Assembly (NCBI GenBank): GCA_030038035.1
Contig: JASHPP010000570.1
Span: 1-7,324 of the forward strand
DNA: 7,324 nucleotides
Source of the DNA: Trebonia sp.
GTDB lineage: Bacteria; Actinomycetota; Actinomycetes; Streptosporangiales; Streptosporangiaceae
Direction of reading: 5' to 3'
Shown: in pieces, positions 1 to 4,757 of the stretch
Position numbering within the stretch: position 1 is the first letter of the stretch
Layout: every line of letters starts with the position of its first letter
The notes under the pieces: generated by a model
Seen by the model: the letters and a program-made list of their open reading frames with translations, nothing else
What the model was told of the DNA's origin: nothing
Databases searched by the model: none
Translations under genes and position numbers: made by a program

Positions 1-32
1 AGGATCTCGTGTTCCCGTGGGCTCAGGCTCAC
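1..32 (-). CDS. Start of a leftward gene, possibly a LuxR-type regulator (partial)
   Basis: Reading leftward, an open frame begins here and runs off the window edge. A GTG at 32-30 is preceded by GGAGG at 45-41 with 8 nt spacing. An in-frame ATG at 47-45 is the alternative start but has only a weak ribosome site, and an in-frame TAA lies a few codons further upstream. From the GTG the visible residues are MSLSPREHEIL. This resembles the beginning of a LuxR-type helix-turn-helix (typically LTPREREIL), so a regulator is a reasonable guess. With about ten residues visible, neither the family nor the reality of the gene is secure. Confidence 0.35.
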   Translation of the reverse strand, partial: MSLSPREHEI

Positions 33-241
33 GCCCCCCACCTCCATGAAGCCCGTGCCCGGCCACAGCGCACACGGTTAACTCACTGCTCCCAGTTGCA
101 TTTGCTTGGCGGCACATCAACAAGACGGCTAGCGACCCTGGCGACCGTCTCCCCCGGAAGTAATCCGAGTGCACCCAGCACGCAATATAGACGGTTACGT
201 GAGGTGAGGAGCACGCAACCGGCAAGTCGGGCACACTGGGC

Positions 242-264
242 CAGATGTCGTACACCTACATCTG
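242..264. promoter_or_regulatory. Inverted repeat, possible operator
   Basis: CAGATGT (242-248) and ACATCTG (258-264) are perfect 7-bp inverted arms with a 9-bp spacer, 23 bp in total. That is a usual size for a dimeric repressor site. It lies between the stress protein gene and the next leftward gene, too far from the former (about 95 bp past its stop) to be an obvious terminator. The function as an operator is inference. A chance dyad is possible. Confidence 0.25.
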
Positions 265-299
265 ACGCGAACTTACCCCGCATGGGGGCGATGCCGTTT

Positions 300-325
300 G
301 CCAGAGATGACAGTGATGCTCTGGC
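300..325 (-). terminator. Hairpin downstream of the stress protein gene
   Basis: GCCAGAG (300-306) pairs perfectly with CTCTGGC (319-325) across a 12-nt loop. It begins about 35 nt after the stop codon of the universal stress protein. No T-tract follows on the minus strand, so this would be a non-canonical terminator or an mRNA 3'-end stabiliser. Hairpins without a U-tract are common in GC-rich actinobacteria. The assignment rests on position and symmetry only. Confidence 0.3.
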
Positions 326-359
326 GGACCACAGTGCGCGAAAGCGGTTAAGCGTCAGC

Positions 360-821
360 TCAGGAGTCGGCTCCCTGGGCGTGCGGACTGCGGACGATGA
401 CGACCGGGCACTCGGCGTGGTGCACGCAGTACTGCCCGACCGAGCCGAGCAGCGCCTCGGTGAACCCGGCGTGGCCACGGCTGCCGACCACGAGCAACTC
501 CGCGCCCTTGGCAGTGTCGAGCAGCGCTCGCGCCGCGTTGTCATGCACCACCACCGGCCGGATCGCCACGCCCGGCTGCTGGCCTGCCGCCTCGGCGATC
601 GCCGTCTGGAGCATCGAGGCGGCCAACTGCTCCAGGTCGAGCCCGTCCTCGACCAGGACCCATCCGTAACTACTGGGGATCTGCCACGCGGTCACCGCGT
701 CAACCACGGCGCCGGTCAGCGCCGCCTGCCGCACCGCCCAGGCCAGCGCGGCCTTCGACGAGTCCGAGCCATCCACGCCCACCACGATCCTGGCTTGGTC
801 GCCTGCCGGCTGTGCGGCCAT
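360..821 (-). CDS. Universal stress protein (UspA family), single domain
   Basis: This 153-aa protein is a single UspA domain, a cytoplasmic nucleotide-binding fold linked in actinobacteria to hypoxia, stasis and redox stress. The first strand VVGVDGSD (13-20) carries the conserved Asp17. The ATP-binding signature G-X2-G-X9-G-S is intact: G113, G116, G126 and S127, followed by HAECPVVIVR (135-144). It should therefore be an ATP-binding rather than a non-binding type. The ATG at 821 is preceded by GGGAGG with 6 nt spacing. The gene starts 19 bp after the stop of the TetR gene, in the same direction and without an intervening terminator or promoter, so the two are probably co-transcribed. That would place the stress protein under the repressor's control. 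The family call is secure. The particular role is unknown. Confidence 0.93.
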   Translation of the reverse strand: MAAQPAGDQARIVVGVDGSDSSKAALAWAVRQAALTGAVVDAVTAWQIPSSYGWVLVEDGLDLEQLAASMLQTAIAEAAGQQPGVAIRPVVVHDNAARALLDTAKGAELLVVGSRGHAGFTEALLGSVGQYCVHHAECPVVIVRSPHAQGADS

Positions 822-840
822 CGGGTTCCTCCCTCTCGTT

Positions 841-1506
841 TCACCGGTTTACACGTTGATCATGCGCCAAACCACCCGCCCCAGGGTAGGGCCGGACGTC
901 CCCGCCGCCCGCAGGAGCTGAGACCGCGACAAGCGGCAGGAACACCTCGTCGACGATTTCCTCGATCACCTGCTCGCCCGGCGGAGTGCGGTACCGGAAG
1001 AGCTCGTGGCGGAACAGGTCGGTTGGCAGGGTCGCGACACGAAGGGGGACGCCGGGACGTGCTTCGCCGCGGGCGGCGGCGCGGTTCAGGATCGCGGTCA
1101 TGACCCCGGCGCCGATGTGCAGCACCTCGTCCTGGACGCGGCCGAAGGCGTCGGCGTTGCTCAGGTACTCGCCGAGCAGGCCGTAGACGGTTTCCGGCCC
1201 TACCTGGGCCAGCCGCTGCGACTCGCGGCGCAGGACGGCAAGGACGTCGCCGCGAAGGCTGCCGGTGTCGGGGATGTCGCCGGAGAGCATCGGGAGGTGG
1301 CGGCGCATCGCGGCGATCACCAGCTCGGGGCGGTTGCGCCAGCGGCGGTAGATGACCGCCCGGCTGGTGCCCGCGCGGCCGGCGACCGCCTCCATCGTGA
1401 GGGCGGCGTAGCCGACGGACTGGAGTTCGGCCCAGGCGGCGTCGAGCAGCGCCGCCTCCAGGGCCGCGCCGCGCCGCCGGGTCTGCCCGCCGATGTGCTG
1501 GGCCAC
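841..1506 (-). CDS. TetR/AcrR family transcriptional repressor
   Basis: A 221-aa TetR-family regulator. The N-terminal DNA-binding domain has its helix-turn-helix at about residues 37-56 (TMEAVAGRAGTSRAVIYRRW). The C-terminal all-helical part is the ligand-binding and dimerisation domain. It carries a GDVLAVLRRESQRLA segment and ends in EEIVDEVFLPLVA, as in TetR_C-type domains. I chose the GTG at 1506 because AAAGGAGGG (revcomp of 1516-1524) lies 9-10 nt upstream of it. The longer frame from the ATG at 1539 would translate through this ribosome site and start beside the proposed -10 box. The gene is divergent from the MFS pump, the classic layout in which the repressor controls the pump and itself, with the drug or metabolite as inducer. 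The universal stress protein follows after 19 bp. The inducer cannot be read from the sequence. Confidence 0.93.
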   Translation of the reverse strand: MAQHIGGQTRRRGAALEAALLDAAWAELQSVGYAALTMEAVAGRAGTSRAVIYRRWRNRPELVIAAMRRHLPMLSGDIPDTGSLRGDVLAVLRRESQRLAQVGPETVYGLLGEYLSNADAFGRVQDEVLHIGAGVMTAILNRAAARGEARPGVPLRVATLPTDLFRHELFRYRTPPGEQVIEEIVDEVFLPLVAVSAPAGGGDVRPYPGAGGLAHDQRVNR

Positions 1507-1515
1507 TCTACGGTT

Positions 1516-1532
1516 CCCTCCTTTAAGAGACA
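1516..1532 (-). repeat. Left copy of twin leader repeat, carries the TetR ribosome site
   Basis: On the minus strand this reads TGTCTCTTAAAGGAGGG. It matches the plus-strand sequence at 1589-1605 at 16 of 17 positions, so the two form an inverted repeat centred at 1560/1561. Each copy starts 5 nt after a -10-like box (TAAGAT here, TAGGAT on the other side) and contains the gene's Shine-Dalgarno sequence. The two divergent mRNAs would thus begin with almost the same leader. Confidence 0.75.
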
Positions 1533-1537
1533 GTTGC

Positions 1538-1543
1538 ATCTTA
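1538..1543 (-). promoter_or_regulatory. Proposed -10 box of the TetR-stress protein unit
   Basis: On the minus strand TAAGAT fits the TANNNT pattern of actinobacterial -10 boxes. A start point near 1532 would give a leader of about 25 nt containing the ribosome site for the GTG at 1506. No convincing -35 element lies 16-18 bp upstream. Its place 5 nt before the twin leader repeat mirrors the MFS side, which is the main support. Confidence 0.45.
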
Positions 1544-1555
1544 GCCTCATCAAGC

Positions 1556-1586
1556 TTAGGATACGATCGTATCTAATTAGGATACG
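1556..1586. promoter_or_regulatory. Candidate TetR operator: three GATACG half-sites, two overlapping dyads
   Basis: GATACG occurs at 1560-1565 and 1581-1586, and its complement CGTATC at 1568-1573. The first pair makes the perfect 14-bp palindrome GATACGATCGTATC (1560-1573). The second pair makes CGTATC-N7-GATACG (1568-1586). The two dyad centres, 1566.5 and 1577, are 10.5 bp apart, one helical turn. The 10-mer TTAGGATACG is also directly repeated at 1556 and 1577, 21 bp apart. The block sits between the two proposed -10 boxes and covers the MFS one, where a repressor should bind. TetR relatives such as QacR are known to bind as paired dimers on nearby or overlapping dyads. Binding here is inferred. 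Confidence 0.7.
1578..1583 (+). promoter_or_regulatory. Proposed -10 box of the MFS transporter gene
   Basis: TAGGAT stands 5 nt before the right-hand twin leader repeat, exactly as TAAGAT stands before the left one. A start near 1589 would leave about 20 nt to the ATG at 1609, including the ribosome site. The -35 region is poor (TTAGGA with 16 bp spacing). An alternative is the identical TAGGAT at 1557-1562, which has TTGCAT (1534-1539) exactly 17 bp upstream. Both boxes lie inside the candidate operator or at its edge. Confidence 0.45.
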
Positions 1587-1588
1587 GA

Positions 1589-1605
1589 TGTCTCTTAGAG
1601 GAGGG
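1589..1605 (+). repeat. Right copy of twin leader repeat, carries the MFS ribosome site
   Basis: TGTCTCTTAGAGGAGGG differs from the left copy (minus strand, 1532-1516) only at position 10. Counting from the -10 boxes, the two outward modules agree at 22 of 28 positions. The GGAGG inside it (1600-1604) is the ribosome site for the ATG at 1609. Confidence 0.75.
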
Positions 1606-1608
1606 GTC

Positions 1609-3048
1609 ATGGCACGGCGAGGCTGGTGGCCGCTTGCGGTGATCGCGTCGGCGCACCTGATGGCGGTCCTCGACACCACGGTGATGTTCGTGGCGCTGCC
1701 CTCGGTGCAGCGTGACCTGGGGATGTCCACCGCGCAGCGGCCGTGGGTGGTGACCGCGTACACGCTGGCGCTCGCCGGGCTGCTGCTGCCTGGCGGGCGG
1801 CTGGCCGACCGGTTCGGCGCCCGGCGCACGCTGATCATCGGCGTGGCGGGCTTCGCGATCGCGTCGGCGTGCGGGGGCGCCGCGGTGAACGGCGCCATGC
1901 TCATCGCCGCGCGGGCCGTCCAGGGAGCGTTCGGCGCGCTGCTCGTCTCGTCGACCAAATCCCTGCTGATCACCGTGTACAACGACGACGAGGAGCGGGC
2001 GCGGGTGCTCGGCATCTTCACCGCCACGCTGACCGCCGGGCTGGCCGTCGGGCTCGTCCTCGGCGGCGTGCTCACGAGCTTGCTGAGCTGGCGGTGGTGC
2101 CTGTACGTCAACGTGGCGCTGTCGGCGGTCGCGCTCGCGGGCGCCCCGCGAGTCCTGCCGCAGCTTCCCAAGCGCCCGAACATCCGCATCGACGTGCTCA
2201 GCGCCCTGCTCGCCACGGCGGGCATGGTCGCCCTGATCTACGGGCTTGGCGAGGCCGCGTCGTACGGCTGGGACTCGGTCCAGGTGGCTGGCTCGCTCGC
2301 GGTCGCCGTGGTCACGCTCACCTGGTTCGTCGCACGGCAGGCCGGGCATGCCGACCGGCTGCTGCCGATGCGCGTCGTCCTTGACCGCAACCGCGGGTGG
2401 GGGCTGATCGGGCTGGTCGTGAACGCCCTCAGCACGTTCGGGATCATGCTGATCCTCACCTACCAGCTGCAGTCGGTCATGCGGTATCCGGCGCTGACCA
2501 CCGGGCTCGCCCTCGTCCCGTTCGCCGTCGGCGCCGGCCTTGGCTCGGCGCTGCTCGCGCCCTGGCTGACCCGGCGGGTGCCGCCCAGGTGGCTGGTCAG
2601 CGGCAGCATCGCGGTGGAAGCCCTCGGGCTGCTGCCGCTGGTCTGGCTCACGCCGGACAGCCGCTACGTGCCGCTGATCCTGCTGGCCATGATCATCGAG
2701 GGGATCAGCACAGGCGTCGCCGGACCCGTCACGCTCGGCATCGCGCTGCGCGGCGTGCTGCCCGCCGACACCGGTGCCGCCGGGGCCGGGACGAGTGCCA
2801 CCGGCCAGCTCGGCTCTTCGATCGGCGCCGCGCTGCTCAACACGATCGCCGCCGCGGCTACCGCCAGCTACCTCAGCGCGCACGCCGCGGCGGGCACGGC
2901 GGCGGCCACCGTGCACGGGTTCAGCGTGGCCATGATCTGGGGCACGGCCATCCTGCTGGCCGCCGCCATCCCGATCGCCGCCTTCATCAACGCCGCGGTG
3001 CCAGGCAAACCGCGGGCGCCTTCGCGGGCGCTGGAACGCTCACGGTGA
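1609..3048 (+). CDS. MFS efflux transporter, DHA2 (14-helix, EmrB/QacA type)
   Basis: A 479-aa, strongly hydrophobic membrane protein of the drug:H+ antiporter-2 group, expected to export drugs or secondary metabolites across the cytoplasmic membrane using the proton gradient. Helix 1 carries motif D1 (LDTTVMFVALP, 21-31, with Asp22). The loop between helices 2 and 3 carries motif A (GRLADRFGARR, 63-73). Motif B follows (ARAVQGAFGALLVS, 101-114, Arg102). The motif C region (GLVLGGVLTSLLSWRW, 148-163) has Leu where many drug antiporters have Pro in GP; this is also seen in other DHA2 members. The length fits the family. The ATG at 1609 has GAGGAGGGG just upstream. An in-frame ATG at 1588 adds seven residues (MSLRGGV) but would lie at or before the proposed transcript start. 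The divergent TetR gene is the likely regulator. The substrate is unknown. Confidence 0.93.
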   Translation: MARRGWWPLAVIASAHLMAVLDTTVMFVALPSVQRDLGMSTAQRPWVVTAYTLALAGLLLPGGRLADRFGARRTLIIGVAGFAIASACGGAAVNGAMLIAARAVQGAFGALLVSSTKSLLITVYNDDEERARVLGIFTATLTAGLAVGLVLGGVLTSLLSWRWCLYVNVALSAVALAGAPRVLPQLPKRPNIRIDVLSALLATAGMVALIYGLGEAASYGWDSVQVAGSLAVAVVTLTWFVARQAGHADRLLPMRVVLDRNRGWGLIGLVVNALSTFGIMLILTYQLQSVMRYPALTTGLALVPFAVGAGLGSALLAPWLTRRVPPRWLVSGSIAVEALGLLPLVWLTPDSRYVPLILLAMIIEGISTGVAGPVTLGIALRGVLPADTGAAGAGTSATGQLGSSIGAALLNTIAAAATASYLSAHAAAGTAAATVHGFSVAMIWGTAILLAAAIPIAAFINAAVPGKPRAPSRALERSR

Positions 3049-3083
3049 GGACCGCCGAACGCAATGCGGACCTGCGGCAGGAC

Positions 3084-3089
3084 TAGCGT
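3084..3089 (+). promoter_or_regulatory. Possible -10 box for a leaderless SRPBCC transcript
   Basis: TAGCGT matches TANNNT and ends 6 nt before the ATG at 3096, the spacing expected when transcription starts on the A of the start codon. The gene lacks a clear Shine-Dalgarno sequence, which fits. No good -35 element is visible, and such a short motif can arise by chance. Confidence 0.3.
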
Positions 3090-3095
3090 TGGCTC

Positions 3096-3593
3096 ATGGC
3101 GAAGACCCAGTGGCACAAGTTCTACGCCACGACGATCAGCGCTCCGCCCGGGCTGTTGTTCCAGCTGCTCTCCGACATGCCGAACTATGGCGACTGGCTC
3201 CCCGGTTCCGGCCAGTACGGGGCGACGACGGACGTCGAGCCGTACCCGGTGCGGCGGGGCACCCGATACCACGACGGGAAGCCGGGCGAGCCTGGCAAGG
3301 ACTGGTGGGGGACGGTGACCGGCTTCCAGCCGCCTGGCTCGCTCGACTTCCGGCACACGATTCACGTCAGCCGGCTCAGGGCGTCGATCGACGTGCACAT
3401 CCACTACTCGCTTGAGCCCGGCGACGGCGCCACCGCCACCCAGGTCAGCCGCTGGCTGGTCCTCGACATCACGCTGCCGGTCGTGTTCCGCCCGCTGCGG
3501 CCGGTCATCACCGCGCACTTCGACAAGGAGAACCTGCGGACGATCGCCGCGCTCAAGGCGTACGCGGAAAGTCGCTCGAGCGTGGGCGGCTAG
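3096..3593 (+). CDS. SRPBCC (START-like) family protein
   Basis: A 165-aa soluble protein with the helix-grip pattern of the SRPBCC/polyketide cyclase superfamily. The N-terminal strand FYATTISAPPGLLFQLLSDMPNYGDWLP (9-36) is the typical opening, with a hydrophobic helix and a conserved Trp. Next come strands around 70-125, including DWWGTVTGFQPPGSLDFRH and the SLEPGDGATATQVSRWLVLD turn. A long C-terminal helix covers residues 144-160 (FDKENLRTIAALKAYAE) and closes the lipid- or ligand-binding cavity. Such proteins bind or modify hydrophobic small molecules; the ligand cannot be predicted. It begins 47 bp after the MFS stop with no terminator between, so read-through from the pump promoter is likely. 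It lacks a clear ribosome site, and the TAGCGT at 3084 raises the option of a leaderless transcript of its own. Confidence 0.85.
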   Translation: MAKTQWHKFYATTISAPPGLLFQLLSDMPNYGDWLPGSGQYGATTDVEPYPVRRGTRYHDGKPGEPGKDWWGTVTGFQPPGSLDFRHTIHVSRLRASIDVHIHYSLEPGDGATATQVSRWLVLDITLPVVFRPLRPVITAHFDKENLRTIAALKAYAESRSSVGG

Positions 3594-3652
3594 CGGATCG
3601 CCGGGGCCGGCCGCAACCGCGCGGGCATGCGCGTCGTCCCCATCAGTGCCGA

Positions 3653-3682
3653 CGGCCCCCGCACCACCCCCTTCGGGGGCCG
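3653..3682. terminator. Strong hairpin between convergent genes, probable terminator
   Basis: CGGCCCCC (3653-3660) pairs perfectly with GGGGGCCG (3675-3682) around a 14-nt loop. Alternatively, plus-strand RNA can form a short CCCC/GGGG stem closed by the very stable C(UUCG)G tetraloop (3668-3679). It lies about 60 nt after the SRPBCC stop and about 60 nt after the stop of the convergent MetF-like gene, so it could end transcription from both sides. No T-tract follows on either strand. Confidence 0.5.
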
Positions 3683-3724
3683 CCGGTACGCGCCTGGTGG
3701 CGTTCGTCAGCTACCCCCAGGGAG

Positions 3725-3742
3725 GACGGCCGGGCCGCCGTC
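3725..3742 (-). terminator. Hairpin overlapping the stop of the MetF-like gene
   Basis: GACGGC (3725-3730) and GCCGTC (3737-3742) form a 6-bp stem with a 6-nt loop that includes the first bases of the stop codon (3741-3743). It may help end or stabilise the MetF-like transcript. No T-tract follows, and six-base GC stems are common by chance here. Confidence 0.25.
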
Positions 3743-4580
3743 AGGCCAGTTCGCGCCGGCGGAACTCGGCGATCCAGTCCGCCGTCGCCGCCAGGCCGCC
3801 GAACGTGTAGAAGTGCAGCCTGACCTCACCGTGACGCTGGGGGTCGTAGCCCTCCCCGAGCGCCCGGATGAACCGGTCCGGCCCGGCGGTGCCCATGAGG
3901 TTGGTGATCGAGAATCCGTACTTCCTCGCGATCCCCGCGCTCGTGCCGACGCCGAAGCGGGCCGCGTAGGAGAGCAGCCTGCGCACCCCGGCCGGCCCGG
4001 GCACCCCGACCCGGACCGGCAGGTCGATGCCGCGCTCACGCACCGCCTCGAGCCACTTCAGGACCGGGTCGACGTCGAAGCCGAACTGCGTGATGACCGC
4101 GCCGGGCAGGCCGAGGCTCGCCAGCGTCGCGGCCTTGCGCTCAAGCGCCGACCACAGCACCGAATCGGCGATCGCGGGATGTCCCTCCGGGTAACCGCCG
4201 ACGCCAACGTGCCGCACCCCGTACTTCTGGAGCAGCCCGGACTCGATCACCGCCAGGGCGTCGTCGTATGGCCCGAGCGGCGTTGTCGGGTCACCGGCGA
4301 TGACCAGCACGTTCTCGCTGGCGCCGTCCGCCGAGAGCGCGGTGAGGTACTCCTCGAGCATCGCCTGTGACCGCAGCCTGCGGGCTGAGATGTGCGGCAC
4401 GGGGACGAAGCCGGACCGCTTGACCGCCCGCGCGGCGTCCAGCCGCATCCGGGGCTCCTCGTTCTCAAGAAAGGTCACGTTGATCCGGGTTCCTGGCGGG
4501 ATCGCGTGCCGCGCCTCCTCGAGCCTCGCGGCGTCCTTGCCCGTCATCTCCAACGAGAAGTCCTCAAGCAGGGTGTTCAC
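3741..4580 (-). CDS. Methylenetetrahydrofolate reductase family protein (MetF-like, short form)
   Basis: A 279-aa TIM-barrel flavoprotein related to MetF, which reduces 5,10-methylene-THF to 5-methyl-THF (or the reverse in methyl-oxidising pathways). By comparison with E. coli MetF, Glu11 could be the catalytic acid (Glu28). H63 in VPHISAR matches the conserved His strand. AGDP (95-98) supplies the flavin-contacting Asp97. GYPEGHP (129-135) matches the YPEVHP box, and TQFGFD (164-169) supplies Gln165 of the folate site. The opening differs from the usual PP-containing N-terminus, and VGVPGPAG (191-198) replaces the usual GILP segment. It is therefore a divergent paralogue rather than a typical housekeeping MetF. 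The start is the GTG at 4580, with GGAAGGG ending 6 nt upstream. No folate, cobalamin or methyltransferase gene is nearby. The leftward solute-binding gene lies 177 bp upstream. The family is clear; its direction and donor are uncertain. Confidence 0.85.
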   Translation of the reverse strand: MNTLLEDFSLEMTGKDAARLEEARHAIPPGTRINVTFLENEEPRMRLDAARAVKRSGFVPVPHISARRLRSQAMLEEYLTALSADGASENVLVIAGDPTTPLGPYDDALAVIESGLLQKYGVRHVGVGGYPEGHPAIADSVLWSALERKAATLASLGLPGAVITQFGFDVDPVLKWLEAVRERGIDLPVRVGVPGPAGVRRLLSYAARFGVGTSAGIARKYGFSITNLMGTAGPDRFIRALGEGYDPQRHGEVRLHFYTFGGLAATADWIAEFRRRELA

Positions 4581-4628
4581 GTACCGCCCTTCCCGATATC
4601 TCGTAGCCCAACCTGCCCGTTATGTTAT

Positions 4629-4669
4629 GGCCAAGCACACGGCCTGACACGGGGCAACTTGGCCCGTCA
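4629..4669. promoter_or_regulatory. Nested inverted repeats upstream of the MetF-like gene
   Basis: GGCCAAG (4629-4635) and CTTGGCC (4658-4664) are perfect 7-bp inverted arms, 22 bp apart. TGAC-A-CGGG and CCCGTCA (4645-4653, 4663-4669) form an overlapping imperfect dyad. This stretch lies 50-90 bp upstream of the GTG start, next to an AT-rich patch (TATGTTATGG, 4621-4630) that could hold the promoter. It could be an operator or alternative RNA hairpins in a leader. I do not recognise it as a known riboswitch. Confidence 0.25.
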
Positions 4670-4703
4670 GACGGTCTTTGGTGGCGGCAACAAAAGCGGC
4701 CCG

Positions 4704-4720
4704 CGCCGTTAGGGACGGCG
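4704..4720. terminator. Hairpin in the gap downstream of the solute-binding protein gene
   Basis: CGCCGT (4704-4709) and ACGGCG (4715-4720) form a perfect 6-bp stem with a 5-nt loop, 38 nt past the stop of the leftward solute-binding gene. Together with the hairpin at 4728-4755 it could end that transcript before the MetF-like gene. There is no T-tract on the minus strand. Confidence 0.3.
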
Positions 4721-4727
4721 GTACTGC

Positions 4728-4755
4728 GCGCGCGGGAGTCTTAGCTCTCGCGTGC
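4728..4755 (-). terminator. Long hairpin right after the solute-binding protein gene
   Basis: Arms 4728-4738 and 4745-4755 are 11 nt each around the 6-nt loop TCTTAG. Nine positions are Watson-Crick pairs. The other two are G-U pairs in plus-strand RNA but A-C mismatches in the expected minus-strand RNA. It begins 2 nt after the stop codon at 4758-4760, a typical terminator position, but lacks a U-tract. Confidence 0.35.
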
Positions 4756-4757
4756 TC

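Larger units (their letters stand above)
48..359. other. Intergenic region with two inverted repeats, no gene seen
   Basis: This 312-bp gap separates two leftward genes. The open frames crossing it lack a ribosome site or recognisable protein character. It holds two perfect 7-bp inverted repeats, at 242-264 and 300-325, described separately. On the minus strand TATATT (revcomp of 184-189) could be a -10 element for the partial gene at the left edge, but no good -35 element stands 16-18 bp upstream. No tRNA, riboswitch or repeat was recognised. Confidence 0.5.

Noticed and set aside
9..1103. 364-codon open frame on the plus strand
   Set aside because: It runs antisense through the stress protein and TetR genes, is full of Arg, His and Pro runs and has no ribosome site. 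It is a typical high-GC shadow frame.
1507..1539. Longer TetR start at the ATG at 1539
   Set aside because: It would translate the strong AAAGGAGGG ribosome site as coding and begin next to the proposed -10 box. The GTG at 1506 has proper spacing.
1573..2916. 447-codon open frame on the minus strand across the MFS gene
   Set aside because: Its residues (RRARRGVRAEVAGG and similar) are the antisense reading of a clear transporter gene, with no domain character.
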